NCBI GenBank assembly: GCA_009801085.1
Contig: VNWV01000004.1
Coordinates: 2,976,001-3,040,000, forward strand
Length of the DNA: 64,000 nt
Source of the DNA: Lasiodiplodia sp. COLG20
Lineage: Eukaryota; Ascomycota; Dothideomycetes; Botryosphaeriales; Botryosphaeriaceae
Direction: 5' to 3'
A program made the translations under genes and the position numbers. This document shows, in pieces, positions 12,053 to 24,287 of the stretch (its first letter is position 1; the number at the start of each line of letters is the position of its first letter). Below the pieces are notes generated by a model. The model saw nothing but the letters and a program-made list of their open reading frames with translations, searched no databases and was not told where the DNA came from.

Positions 12053-14780
12053 ATGTATTCGCTGCTCAGCCTGATTCTCGCCGTCTCGGCTTATGCACAG
12101 TAATTCATTGTCCATTTCTTTTTCTGCAGTGCTATGCTAATTCCAATCTAGGAAAAGTGCAAGTAGTGACAGCAGTGCTAACCCTGCCGTGGTATACTCC
12201 CCGGCGCGTCCACCTGCTGTCCCTCTTGCTGTGCGCTCTCCCTACACGAGCGTCTGGTCATCGACTGAGAACAATGGCACCCTGAACACCAACGGTGTCC
12301 AGTTTTGGACCGGCCAGGCTGTTGGCTGGGAAGGCATCGTTGTAGTCGACGGCATTTCCTACGAGTGGATGGGCAACAGCATTGCCAGTTCCGAGTTACC
12401 TCAGCTAGACAATTTCAAATCCGCCACCCCGCTGTCCGTCAGCTATGACTCCCAGTACTCCAACTTTACTTTTACTGCCGGTCCTGTCCTGGTTACCGCT
12501 AGCTTCTTCTCGCCTGTTGTTCCGCAGGATCTTTGCAGGACCAGCATTCCTCTGAGTTATCTTGAGGTCTCCTACGAGTCGCAGGACAACGCAACTCACA
12601 GTGTCAACCTCTACACTGACGTTGACAACTCATGGAACAACTACCAGGGCTCTGCTGACACTACTGCCGGCTTAAATGTGGATTCCTCCGAGTTCAAGCC
12701 CAACTCGACTGTGACAAACACGACTTTGTTCACCTGGTAATTAATTTCAGCCGTAAGAGATACATGATTGCTGACTCGCGAGCAGGTGGTATCATCTGTC
12801 TCAGGAGTACTATTTTTCCGAGGTCAATGACTTCCCTCAATGGGGGAACATGACCCTGTCTACCCAGCCCGGCAGCTCCAAAAACTTCACCTTCGCATCT
12901 GGCAAAGCTACCAACATTCGTTACAGCTTTATTCAGAAAGGCTATCTCTCCAACTATATTGACGCTGAAGAGGGCCAAGTTTTTGCTTTCTCACATGACA
13001 TGAAGCAGAGCAGGCGTGGGAGCGTTCTCTACACAGTTGGCGTCATTCAGGAACCCGTTATCAATCTGCTCACAAGTGAGGGTCTTCAGTCGCTTAACCC
13101 CTGGTGGAGCAGTGAGGGATGCTATGGCTCCAACTGGGCTAGTCTAGTTGCCACTCATTACGACGATTTTGCAACTGTCCAGGAGATGGCGGCCACGTGG
13201 GAGGCGCAACTTAAAACGGATATCGATGAATACTACGCGGCAGAGGGAGGGAACGTTTCCAGTACTGCAACGCCATCCTTTACCAATGCCTCGATGTCCT
13301 CACCGGAACTGTTTGGGGGCCCCTACGAAACAGGCACGGATCAATTCGGCGAAACCTGGATTTTCAACTCGAGCAATGGCTATGGCTACTTGGATGCCAT
13401 CAACAAAAGTGGTGTCGCCATCCCCGATGTTCCCGAGGACCGCTCGTACTATTCCATTGTAGCACTTTCTACACGCCAGATCATGGGAGCTTATATGCTA
13501 ACCATTCCTCCCACCTTTGGCTGTGGAAACGCATCGGACATCTACAATTCGTCGGAGCCGTTTATGTTCCAGAAGGAGATTTCATCTAACGGCAATATGA
13601 ATACGGTTGATGTTTTGGTAAGGATGGTTTTCTCTTATTTGGAGACAGGGAACTGACACGGGAACAGTATCCCGCCATGCCCTTCTTCCTTTATGCCAAC
13701 CCGAACTTACTGAGGTTTGCCATGAACCCGCTCTACCTGAACCAAGAGTCCGGCTTCTACCCTCGTTCATACTCGATGCACGACCTGGGATCGCATTATC
13801 CCAATGCCACGGGCCATGTAGATGGCGCTGACGAACAGATGCCAGTGGAAGAATCCGGCAACATGTTGCTTATGACCTACTCATACTACAAGTTCACTGG
13901 GGACAGCAGTTACCTACGAGACCACTACACGAAGCTCTTCCAGTGGTCACAATTCCTGATCGAGTACACGCTGATCCCCTCAAATCAGCTAAGCACAGAT
14001 GACTTCGTGGGCACTCTCGAAAACCAAACCAACCTCGCCATCAAAGGCATCGTCGGCCTCCAAGCCATGGCCGAGATCTCGACAGTCGTGGGCAACACCG
14101 TCGACGCCACCAACTTCACCAGCACCTCGGCTTCCTACTACCAAGCCTGGGAAGACCTCGCCATCGACCCGACCGGCACGCACACTGTCCTCGCCTATCA
14201 ATGGCGCAGCTCGTGGGGGCTCCTCTACAACTCGTACCCAGACAAACTCCTCAACCTTGGCGTCATCCGGCAAGAGGTGTACGACATGCAGTCATCCTAC
14301 TACGCCACCGTCTCGGAAGCCTTCGGCATACCGCTCGACAACCGCGTCTCGCTGACCAAGTCGGACTGGGAGCTGTGGACGGCGGCAACGTGCGAACCAC
14401 GCACGCGCCGCCTCATCGTCAACGCCATCGCCTACTGGCTCAACCACACATCGACCAACCGCGCCTTCACCGACCTCTACGAGACCATCTCCACCGGCAG
14501 CTACCCCGCGGACATCACATTCATCGCCCGCCCCGTCGCCGGCGACCACTTCTCGCTGCTCGCCCTGCAGCGCGCGGGGAAGAACAGCACGACGGGCACG
14601 AGTGAAGGTGGTGGCTTCTTCCCGCAGAACGGGACCGAGCCGCTGCCTGCAAGTGAGACGGGCTTGCTGACCGTGCTGGCCGGGTCGCATCCGACTGTCG
14701 CGCCGACGGTCATCGTGGATATGGGGACGTATGCGACGAGTGGGAGTGTCGTCGTGTCGAGTACGGCATCTGTTGATTGA
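12053..14780 (+). CDS. gtaA: Secreted glutaminase A family protein (DUF5127/DUF4965/DUF1793)
   Basis: Four exons: 12053-12099, 12152-12736, 12786-13617 and 13668-14780; introns of 52, 49 and 50 nt keep phase and give 858 residues. Exon 1 encodes a compact signal peptide (MYSLLSLILAVSAYAQ). The mature start SPARPPAVPLAVRSPY and following W-rich segments are typical of fungal glutaminase A, with VDG-x-Y-x-WMG near residue 80. The middle has the DUF4965 core (PWWSSEGCYGSNWASLVATHYDDFA) and the C-terminal half is the DUF1793 alpha/alpha-barrel part (PLYLNQESGFYPRSYSMHDLG, ADEQMPVEESGNML). Fungal members are secreted or wall-bound and convert L-glutamine to glutamate and ammonia. Many N-x-S/T sites fit secretion. 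It is somewhat longer than the roughly 690-residue Aspergillus enzyme, mainly at the C terminus, so activity is assigned by family only. It is convergent with mip1. Confidence 0.88.
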
Positions 14781-17049
14781 GGTTGCTGCCTTGGGCGCTT
14801 CTTTTTACGTTCCTGAGCTGAGCTTGAGGTTGTTTCTCTTCTTTCTTCGCCTGTTTCCTCCGGTCACGTAGAGGGCGAACGGGCGCTGGCTTCGATAGGG
14901 CTGGAGAAGTGATTTCTGATTAATTCTGGGTATTTTAAGAGCTGGGCGTTGTCGGCTATTGGCTCGGAAGCCTCTAAGACTATTGCATAATTATCTAACG
15001 AATACCACGCCATCTTTCAGCATTGTCACAGTATTTCCGTGACTTGGTCATATTGTGCATCAAAGTGAAAGATATCACGTCCCTAGAGCATCGTATACTA
15101 TTCTGAACCCTCATCAAGATCATAGAGCTCGCTGACTCTACATTTCTGTTGGTTGGTATTTCGATGTGGAAGGATTACGGTGCGGATTAGGTTTCAGATA
15201 GACATCCGATTGGCAAGATCAATGACGATGGGGATTCCAGACACTAGGAGACACCATGAAAGGAAGCGCTTAGTGCGGCTGTCTACAGGGTTGAGTATAG
15301 TAAAAAACTAGGGACCGAACAAAATACACAGGCGAGCTTGTACCTCTCATCCAAACGATTAGAATTTGCACAGACGAAAGACTAAATAATCTTCGGCCGA
15401 GCTCTGTTTTCAAACACAAAAGCAATTAGAGCATCTCGAAGCAAGGGCAACCCTCTCTCTATCTCGGTACCGCGGGAAGGATTGCAATCCGGTAAACACC
15501 CTCGTTTACGACCACATTCTCCGGCTGCTGACGACGACGAGTGCTTGGCTCTTTTCTTCCGAGAAAATGCTCCCCTCCAACGCCAGCCACACCTCCCATC
15601 CTACGAAGGATTCTGGCTTGCTGCCTACGCTGCTGACGGACGAATACGTCATTCCTTCAAACCGCCGGCCGCCGGGGGCTTACCGTCCATTTGAAAAGGT
15701 TCGAGCCAAGCCTAGAACAAGTGTACCGAGTTTGGCCGTGCCATGGTACAGCAGCCGGGGTCATTCCCTTTCGCCGCGGCCACTTCCTTTCCAAGGAAAA
15801 AAGGAAAAAATCTCATGGTAGGCCAACGAATGATTCAAAGAAATGTCGAAAATGTGTGAAATTATCACGACTTCCGTCGAATCACCATCTCTGCTGGTCC
15901 GCAACTTCCAACGTCGCGAAAATTAATTTTTGCCTCTTGCGGCTCTCCCCGGCTAGCTTCCTTACCCCCCCCAGGCCCAGCCTCGTGTCTTCGATGATGA
16001 TGAAGATCTTCAATTCTTCTAATTTGCTGGCTGGCCCGGGCCCCCAATTCGAGAGCAGAGAGGAAAAGCGAGATGTCTAACAATTACGATGTTCATGCGC
16101 ATGAATTGCCCTTTAAACTCTCGCTTAACAACACAAGCCACGAGGCGTTCGAGCAAATCTCGGGAATACGGTCTTCAACACGCGTGGTGTCGCATCTCTC
16201 CCCCAGCATTTTCTTTATTCCCGCTTTACTTCTCGAGGCTCTTTTCTAGCGTTGCATTTAGCAGCAAACCGGCCTCTGTAGGAATGGGGGATGTTTGCCT
16301 GCAAGAAAGGGCTGCTGTATACGCCCGCCGAGCCGCGAATGTTTGCGGTTTTCGTGGGGCCGACGGGCGTGTTTCCCTTTTCAGGGAGGGTACCCTAACG
16401 CGGCTGCGGCGGGCGGGCGTTATGGCGCACCTGATTTGAGGAGAGGGGGATACGACGGAACCCTTTAGTTGATTGGCGGGAATGCCAACATTCGCAACGT
16501 TGCGCTTTTCGGAAGGTGCACAGGTGCTTTCCTGCAATTGGTAATCCGTAGGCTCTGCTGGCTGCTACGTGGTCCACGGATACGTTGCGGCTTTTTTAAT
16601 GGTGATGAGAGTTTTAGTGTTCCTTCCCGTTCGATTCCTTTGCCCAGGCCCGCCGTCTGTCCGCTCGTGATCCGCCGTGTACCGGAGTGAGTGAGAGACA
16701 GGATGAGAAAGTGTCATTGATGCGTGGGGGGGTTTGGCTTGATGATTTTTGACGTGAGTGAGAGTTTTTGACAGAAGGAAGATGCCAATGCAGGCTTGGA
16801 TTCTTGCTTTACAAATTACAACAGAACAACAGTCGTACAAGTTGCTAGTGGCCAGCACAATATCCGCGCTCATCGCTCATCGAATCTTACCAGAGAAGAC
16901 CAAAAAGAAAGTAGCGCTCGTAACCCTGAAGATTTTCCCCGTCCCGTCCGAACACCTCTGAAGAACCCAGCCGTTTTAACCAGACAAATCATACACTTTG
17001 TACACAAGAAGAAGAATCGAACGACGTCTTTCGCAACCACTGCTCCATC
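14781..17049. other. Intergenic DNA between convergent glutaminase and mip1 genes
   Basis: This holds the 3' flanks of two convergent genes. Sequence near 15.0-15.4 kb is relatively AT-rich; 16.2-16.7 kb is more GC-rich. The chance frames have no recognisable domain. No RNA gene or repeat family was recognised. Confidence 0.55.
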
Positions 17050-20000
17050 TCATACCCTTCCCCAGCTCCTCCAGCCCCCCGCTGCACCATGCGGCTGGTG
17101 TGCAGGTTTCCAGCTTGACTTGGTTCGCTCGAGGTTGCGGAACCAAGCGCGGTCATCGTGCTCGAAGGGCAGGACAACCGCCTGCCGCTGCGCGTGCGGC
17201 GGCTTCGGGACGTTCTTACGCGCTTGCCTCCATGCTGAGGGGGAGTCAGCGGTGGAGCGTTTGGGGATGGTGGAGGAAGAGGGTCCCGGCAATTGCTCCT
17301 TCTTCGGCCTGGCGCTCTTGACGATTTCGAGGAGCTCCTTGTCGTCTGCGGTGATCTGCGCGCGCAGGAACGGGATATTAGTCGTGCCTTGAAGGGAGGC
17401 CATGACCGGTTCGCGTTCTACTTCGTACGGAAAGGCCTCGGGATCGGGTGCGTCTCCAGGAGTAGGCTCCTTCGAAGGGTCAAGGCGAGCTTCGTCGCCC
17501 TTTTCGAGGAGAGTGAGGATGTCGAGACTTTCGCCGGGAGGAATCGGAATCGGATGTGATGGGGTAACGCAGTTCAGGTCGACCTCCTTTCGTAGAACGC
17601 TATCTATGTCAACAGCGCTGAAGAAGGCGCAGGCTTGCGGCAGATCGTCGATTCCAACTTGTTGACTGAACATAGCGCGCGTCCAGAGGTTAGCAACCTG
17701 CAGCGCCATTGCTGTGCGGTACTTGTCTTCGTCCTTGACGAGGTAACGGATCTCATCATGCACGGTGAGCGCAAGACGCGCATGGATGTTGAACCGGCGG
17801 ATTAAGTAGTCCATGGAGACGATGAGGAGATGGAGATAATCAACACCCGAGGACTGAATGGCCCAGTTGATACGGGAAGTGATGAAGCTGCTGCCCCTGC
17901 TCAAGTATCGTTTCGTCAAGGCCTGAGTAATACCAGCTCCAAGGACAGGGGTTTGAGGTTTTTCTTGCTCAGCAAAGTCCTCAAGCTTGTTAAAGACGAA
18001 AGACTCTGTACCACCGCGCCAGAAGGCTCTTTCTTGAAATATTCTGCGCACAGTCTTCTTGCCTTTCGTTTCTTGGTATAGTCTGGAAGCAGTTTCCATA
18101 GTCTGGGTCTCTGTTAAGCTTGGGTTGAACTGTCGAAGCAGGGTAGAAGCAAACTTCAAACCAGCCCCGTAAATGCGGCCATAGTTGAAAACTTTGGCAT
18201 CGTTTCTCGAGATGTCAAGGATAGACGCAGTCCTTGAATGTAGATCAGTGCCGGCAGCCTTGTCGCCTTCAAGAGTCATGAAGCCGATCGCGTTGCCACC
18301 ATGCAGCTTGAACTGTGCATCTCCAATAAGACTAGCAATCCACAGCTCTTCGGAGTCGACATCCGCGCCAACAAAGCAGTAGCCTGGAGGGGCTTTGACC
18401 ATTGACTTCAGTTCAGAACCAACTCTGTTCTTCTTTGCATTACTCGCGGTCAACCAAGTGTTCTCGACAGCTCTTCGCGTGATAGTTCCCATAGGGATGA
18501 CCTGGGGGAGAATGTATCCAAGCCTCGGACTAGATCCATCATTTTCGAATTGGCTATCTTTCTGGGGCTTCTTATTGACCATTGCTTCACCTTCGAACAC
18601 TGCCATTTGCGACCTGATCCGATCTCTGGCGCTGATCCAGTACGAGCAGGAGGCGTTCATCTCCAGTGCCTCTTTGGCATACGTGTACTGAGAGGTTAGC
18701 CGCCCGTTCTCGAAGTACTGTTGATAACTCTTCGCCAAAGGGTTGGTGCATCGAGCTTGTGGTCCATCCTTGTGCGGGATTTTGAGATAGTGATGTTCGC
18801 GGTTGAGACGAAGAGCCGTGTTTTCATCCTCCGAGAAGTCACAAAGAGCGGCCTTCATCTCGTCGGACAATTCTGTTCCTTTTACAGGTACACGGTATGT
18901 CCAACCATACTTGTCGGTCCAAAACAGAGGGTGTCCGTCCCAGGAAAGTCGCAGAAGCAATGGAGCAATCCTCGTCCTGGTGGTTAAACTGATAGGCCCT
19001 GTGCTTTTCGGAAAGAGATCCTTGTACCACTTCGGCATCCCGGGTTTCTTTTGGCGTGCTGCTGGCCTCGGTGGATCGTTTTTCTTTTTCCCCTTGACAT
19101 ACTTGATCTCCTGGCCTGACCAATCCAGCTGGCTCATCCAAGGATCAGCTTCGTACTTTTCAGGCTCGTCTTTTATTTCCAAAGCTGTCTCTGCCAAAGT
19201 AAGGAGTCTTTGTTGCACCTGTTCGGATAAGTTCTGGTACGTCTCCTCGGCGTTTTTGATGTAGTCATTCCAAGACTCGTTGATAGGTAAGATCTCAGTG
19301 CCCATAAACCGCAATGCTGCAAAGCTGACAGGGTGAGGACAGAGCTGATGAAAGAGTGGAAAGACTTTTTGGTAGACGCGATGGGTGATTTGTACGTCGG
19401 CAGCGCAATAATCCAGTAATTCTTCTAAGTTTTCCTTCACACCTTCGCGGTCAAGTTTTCCGAAGTATTCTCGTTGGGCCTTCTCGATGGTAATGTTGCA
19501 GTGAAATTTGGCAACATCGCGCAAAGAATTGATGGAGCTTCTCCCTATCCACAGTTCCTCCTCTTCATCACTGAGCTGACCGGACTGAAGTAACGCGTTG
19601 AGATCAACATTCTCGTCAGACGCGGCGATCTTGTCCCTCAATTCCTTCTCTTTCCTGTGCTTCATCCATTTGGGTCTTTGACGTGAGCACATGCCATTGA
19701 CGGCGACATGTAGTGACATGGTGTCCATGAAGAAATTCTTCGACTGGCGTAGGTCATATTCCTCGGCAATCCTAGCCCTGTCGTAGCCAATGTTGTGGCC
19801 AACTATGATGCGCGGCTTGGTGGGATCGCCCAGGGGAATGAGGTGGCGGTCCGTCTCGGATTCTCCCAATAGCCAAGGAGAAATCCAGGCATACCAAGCG
19901 GTAGGGCTTGCGGCACAAGCCATACACGCATATGATGTCTCCTTCCACATGACCTCGACATCGAAGGTCAAAAGCTCCTCGTCCGGCGCATCCACGGCCA

Positions 20001-20611
20001 CGGCTGTCCCGTCGACGTATTTTGTCCAGCCGCTCTGCAGGATCCATTGTGGTCTCTCAGGCGGCTCTTGCTGTACGAAACGATTTGCCATGTCCAGATA
20101 GGGGTGAGCGGAGTCCATGCCCAGCTTGTAGAAATGTTCGTCCAGGCTCTTCTTGTCGCTGTGGAGCGGCGGCATGTCGAAACTGATGGGCGGAGACGAA
20201 TCTTGGTGCTTGCCGAACAGATCATGGCGTGTGAGGTGATCAATGGCCAAATCGACTAGCTCTTTCGGCGGTGCTTCAGCTTCGGAGGAGAAAATCTGGC
20301 TGTGCGCGTGTGCGCTGAGCTGCTGGACTCCTACATCGTTGACGCGGGCCTCGGAAGAGACTTTTTTTTTCACGTCATGTCAGTCGAGAAGCGCAGAACT
20401 TGGGGGCAATTGGGGGCAGTCGCATACCGAGCAGGCTCTTCGAGCGCGGCCTGGCCTCGTCGGCGGTCTCTGCCTGGTGCGCATAGCAGCGTCGCGTGGC
20501 GCATAAGGTTGATACGGGCAGAGCAGTGGCGCGCAGGCGAAAGCGCAAAAGCGGCGAGCGCAGGGCAGGCTGGAGTCGCGCGACACGGCTCGGAGTCGCT
20601 TGGAGCATCAT
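17050..20611 (-). CDS. mip1: Mitochondrial DNA polymerase gamma catalytic subunit
   Basis: Two exons on the minus strand, 20611-20428 and 20360-17050, with a 67-nt intron, give 1164 residues. Exon 1 encodes an Arg-rich mitochondrial presequence (LRFRLRATALPVS, CATRRCYAHQ). The 3'-5' proofreading domain shows Exo I FDVEVM, Exo II VGHNIGYDRARI and Exo III YCAADVQITHRVY. The family A polymerase domain shows motif A GADVDSEELWIASLIGDA, motif B with NDAKVFNYGRIYGAG and motif C LTVHDEIRYLV, so all catalytic carboxylates are present. About 200 residues follow motif C, a Pro-rich, basic tail that matches the fungal-specific C-terminal extension of Mip1. The enzyme replicates mtDNA. A second ATG three bases inside (20608) could also start translation. 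It shares a 314-bp promoter with the divergent slx8-like gene. Confidence 0.95.
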
Positions 20612-20925
20612 ATGCGGGACATTTCGTGGCCAGCGACGGCGCTGGGCGGGCAGTGGGACGAGGAAAAAGCAGTTCGCGGGACGGCGGGTGGTGGAGCTGT
20701 AGTGCGCGCGTCATGTGTGGGTGGAATCAGACGGAGGCCCGACCGCGCTGTGAGCTGTGCCTGCGCGGCCGCTCTCCTCCACCTTAACCTGAGCTCTATC
20801 CAGTGCAATCCCAGGGATTGCCAGGAGAGGAAGACGGCGAGGGCCAAGGCAGGCCCCTACAGCAACCATCCGTCGTGTGCCCCATTGCCTTTTCTTCGCG
20901 CATTCCGTAGTTCTCGCTCGCCGCC
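20612..20925. promoter_or_regulatory. Shared divergent promoter of mip1 and the slx8-like gene
   Basis: Only 314 bp separate the two start codons. The interval is GC-rich on the mip1 side and has a C/T-rich leader (CCTTTTCTTCGCG) before the ATG at 20926. No TATA box is seen, in keeping with housekeeping genes. Confidence 0.6.
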
Positions 20926-22302
20926 ATGTCTGGAAGCAGTCCGTTTGCTGCCAACAGCTCGTCCTCGCACCAGCAGCCCCCAGAGCACATGGGCTACTGG
21001 TCATGGTCCTGGCCCGATGCCGCTGCCGACACCCGCTCGCTGCCCGGCCGCCACGAGGCTGTCCAGCACCTGACGCTGCCGCCGATGCACACGCAATACG
21101 ACCCCGACCCGGACATTGAGAATACCACCACCGCCGCTCCGACATCTACCCGCTCCAATTTCCTCGCCCAGGTGCTGAATGGCGGCGCCGACGAGGCAGC
21201 TACCCAGCGAACCGCCGCTTCGCGCAGTCGCGATCAAAACAACCACCTCCCTCGCCCTGCGCAATCGCCACCTTCCACGCGCTACGATCCGCGCCTGCCA
21301 TCACCACCACCTGGCCGAAACCACGGTTACGTCGACCTAACGCGAGAGCAAACCCCGCCCATCAGCCAGGAACGTTCGACCCTGCGGACCCTTCATTACG
21401 CCCAGCAACCCACCGCAGCCGAAAGTCCACCGAACACCGACTCGCCATCCTCACCCATGCCTCCGAACGCCCGCCGCAAGCGCGACGCCACCTCGCCGCT
21501 ATTCGAACCCCTCAGTCCTTCCCCAAAGCGAGCCAGGCGAAATGACGGAAGCAGCACAGCGGCCGGCAGAAGGGGCAGCAGGCAAGGCGGCGGCGCCAGT
21601 GGCAGCAACAGCGGCGGGCCGAGCAATGCACCACCACGGGGCGAGGTCGAGGAGATTGAGCGGATAGACCTGATAGACGACGACACTCCGCTGGCGGAGG
21701 CGCTGCAGAAGCAGCGGGCCGAGCAGGTCAAGGCCCAGCAAGAATCGCAGAACGGCGCCGACGCTCCTCCGCGCTTGACGAACCTCACCTGCGTCATCTG
21801 CATGGATACGCCCAAGGACCTCACGGCGACCTCATGCGGTAAGTTTCTCCGTTTCTCCAAATACTCACCCACACCCCCATGTTTCCCCGGCTTTCCCCAG
21901 TTCTTTTCCCTTTCCCCCACCCCCACGGAGCGGTAGCCTCGATGGGGACACCGATCTCCAGCTCACCAGACGTCACCGCGGTCTTTTCCGCCGTGCCCTT
22001 TTCTTTCCGCGTCTCACATCACTGCCGTCCGAGTATGTCACTAATGCCGGGACTTCCCACTCTGCGCAGGCCATGTCTTCTGTCACACATGTCTCATGGA
22101 AGCCCTGATAGCCGGCGAGCAGCGCGCCGGCCCTGGCGAACCCAAGCGCTCGCAGTGCCCCGTCTGCCGCAAGGCGCTGTCGCGCACCAAGACCGGAGAC
22201 ATCATCCCTCTGCTGCTGATGAAGAAGGCTCTTGCGACGCAGCCGCGCCGCCCCAAAGCCGCTTCCGCCGCCGCCACAACAGCCAACCCGGCGCCAGCAT
22301 AA
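20926..22302 (+). CDS. slx8: RING E3 ubiquitin ligase, SUMO-targeted Slx8 type
   Basis: Two exons, 20926-21838 and 22070-22302, give 381 residues. The long N-terminal part is disordered and rich in Ser, Pro and Arg. It holds two short hydrophobic-acidic runs that fit SUMO-interaction motifs: YVDLTRE and IERIDLIDDDT, the second followed directly by acidic residues. The C3HC4 RING is split by the intron: CVICMDTPKDLTATSCG in exon 1, HVFCHTC and CPVCRKAL in exon 2. RING plus SIMs is the pattern of SUMO-targeted ubiquitin ligases (Slx8/Rfp), which act on sumoylated proteins in DNA repair. The assignment to Slx8 rests on architecture; another nuclear RING protein remains possible. The 231-nt intron is much longer than others in this window. 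Confidence 0.8.
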
Positions 22303-23470
22303 GCGCGCCCGTCTAGCCAGCCCCGTTGCGGCCCAGATGTCAGTCTAGCCCCAGCCTCATGGATGGCAAAGCAAGGAGGGATTCCTCGGAGCCACTTTCG
22401 TCACGCATGTCGGCTGGGGGCGAGGACAAGCCGATCAGCCGACGAGGGAAACGGAGTTCCGCTGCTGGGTTTCGTGCGTGCAGCAAGCAACAGAGGCTGG
22501 GGGGTTGGGGTGGGACGCGTGGGGAAGTGGGTCGAAATTTCATGGTTTTCGAAAAATAGAGCAGCATCATCCGGGGTAAGAAAGGGTGCAAGACACGGCA
22601 CACACGCACACATCGACGAGTGGCGTGAGGTCGTAGGGAGGCTGGAACACCAACGACTCCGGAAGCGGGATGCGAGGGAAGGTAACCTTGGCACACTGTG
22701 CATGGGACGTTTCCCCATATTTTTTTCTGTGTTCCTTTGCGCTTACTCCTTTTTCCTTACTATCGTGTAGCACATGCATAGCTCAGGGCGTTTTTTAATA
22801 GGATTCGGGGATTGGGGAGGCGTAGCATCGGCATGAGCGGCAAACGCGCGCGCGCGGCACGGCGGATATATCACGGCAATTGAACGAGCGGGCAATCGGG
22901 GTTTGGCGTTTATCATTTTTGGGAACAAGTCGGCATCAGCATCATACGGCGTGCGAGTTCGCGTATGCGTGAAAGAGAATAGAGAGTAAGTGGGTGTGTG
23001 GAGGCACCCACAATTTTTCGTTTTCATCTGGCCATCTCATCCGTGCTCGTGCTGCATGCATGGCGTGCAGCGCCGCTTGTTCGTTCCAGCCAGCCAGGCC
23101 AGAGAGTAGCAGCTGGGGCGAGAGCGTACCATCAGCGAGCGAGTACGACGAAAGAGAAGAAAGGGCACTAACGGAAGCCACGCTCTCCTCCGGAACTAGA
23201 TCTAGAACGTGGAATCTGTCCGTCACTGAGCTTTCGAGCATTTCGATCAATCAATCAATCGAAGCTGCAATAACGACAAGCCCCCCATGGCATTAGCGCG
23301 CTGGCCAGGCTAGCTACCTCGACAACGGCCCGTTGTGTGCGAAAGCTGCCCAAACGTCCTTCTCCCATCTTTAGCCGACGTTTGCCGGCATCGTCGTTCG
23401 TTTTTCCTCTTTCCCGGACTGCTGCTTGTCGGACGTCCGAGATCTGCATGTGCGAGGCCCTCGGGAAGTG

Positions 23471-23493
23471 GCATTGCATGGCATGGCATGGCA
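23471..23493. repeat. Short TGGCA tandem repeat
   Basis: Four imperfect units of GCATG/GCATT. A minor simple repeat in non-coding DNA. Confidence 0.7.
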
Positions 23494-24261
23494 GGCAAGG
23501 ACAAGGGCAAGACAACGACAGATGTGCAGCACTCTAGTGATTAGTGGGGAATATAAGCGGTCTTTTACTTTTTAGTGGGTGGTGGCGCTGTTCTTCGAAC
23601 CCTGGTAAAATACACAGTAGGCCAGAAACGGGCAACGCGTTGTGGCTCGCTCGCTCATCCGACCGGATCGTCCGCCCGGATCGTCGCTTGCTTCTGCTTC
23701 TCCGACCCCCTCGTTTTGTATGGTGTAATACGGATGATTAAAAACGTCCCAAACGTCAGCCTCACTTGACTTGCTGCCCTACACACACACCCCCACGGCT
23801 CCGGCCGCCCCAACACTGCAATAACGTCACCAAACCTGCGGCCCTCCAACCCGTCTCTTTATTCCCGCAACAGTCAGAACTTTGCCTCTTTCCCAACTTT
23901 TAGCGCCGACGTTGAGGTGCGTGAGTGGGCGTCATGCGCGGGGTGGCAAAAGCCTCACCCGGGTGGGAGGAGGACGGTGATGTGAGAATGAAAGATTGAG
24001 GCAAAAAAGATTATTAAACTCGCGGCTGTGTAGTTAGAGCAGAGAGAGACGGCAGCAAGCAACAGGTGAAGTGCTTCCCTACTAGCCTCGGTCAGTAGTA
24101 CGGCGGTTCGTGTGGCATGCCTTGCACGCCTTGGCCCCCCGGTCAATCCGCGAACCAGCCCAAAACCATAAGCTCCGCTAGAAAAACGGCTTGCCTCGTG
24201 ACGCGCGGCACGGATCGGCGTTCGAGAAAATGAGATGGCATGCTAGCGGGAGGATTGACAA

Positions 24262-24287
24262 ACGTTTCTCTCTGAGAGAGAAAACGT
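24262..24287. repeat. Short hairpin-forming palindrome
   Basis: Arms ACGTTTCTCTC and GAGAGAAAACGT face each other around a 3-base loop with one extra A, so a stable stem of about 11 bp can form. It is in non-coding DNA and is not followed by a T run. Confidence 0.6.
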
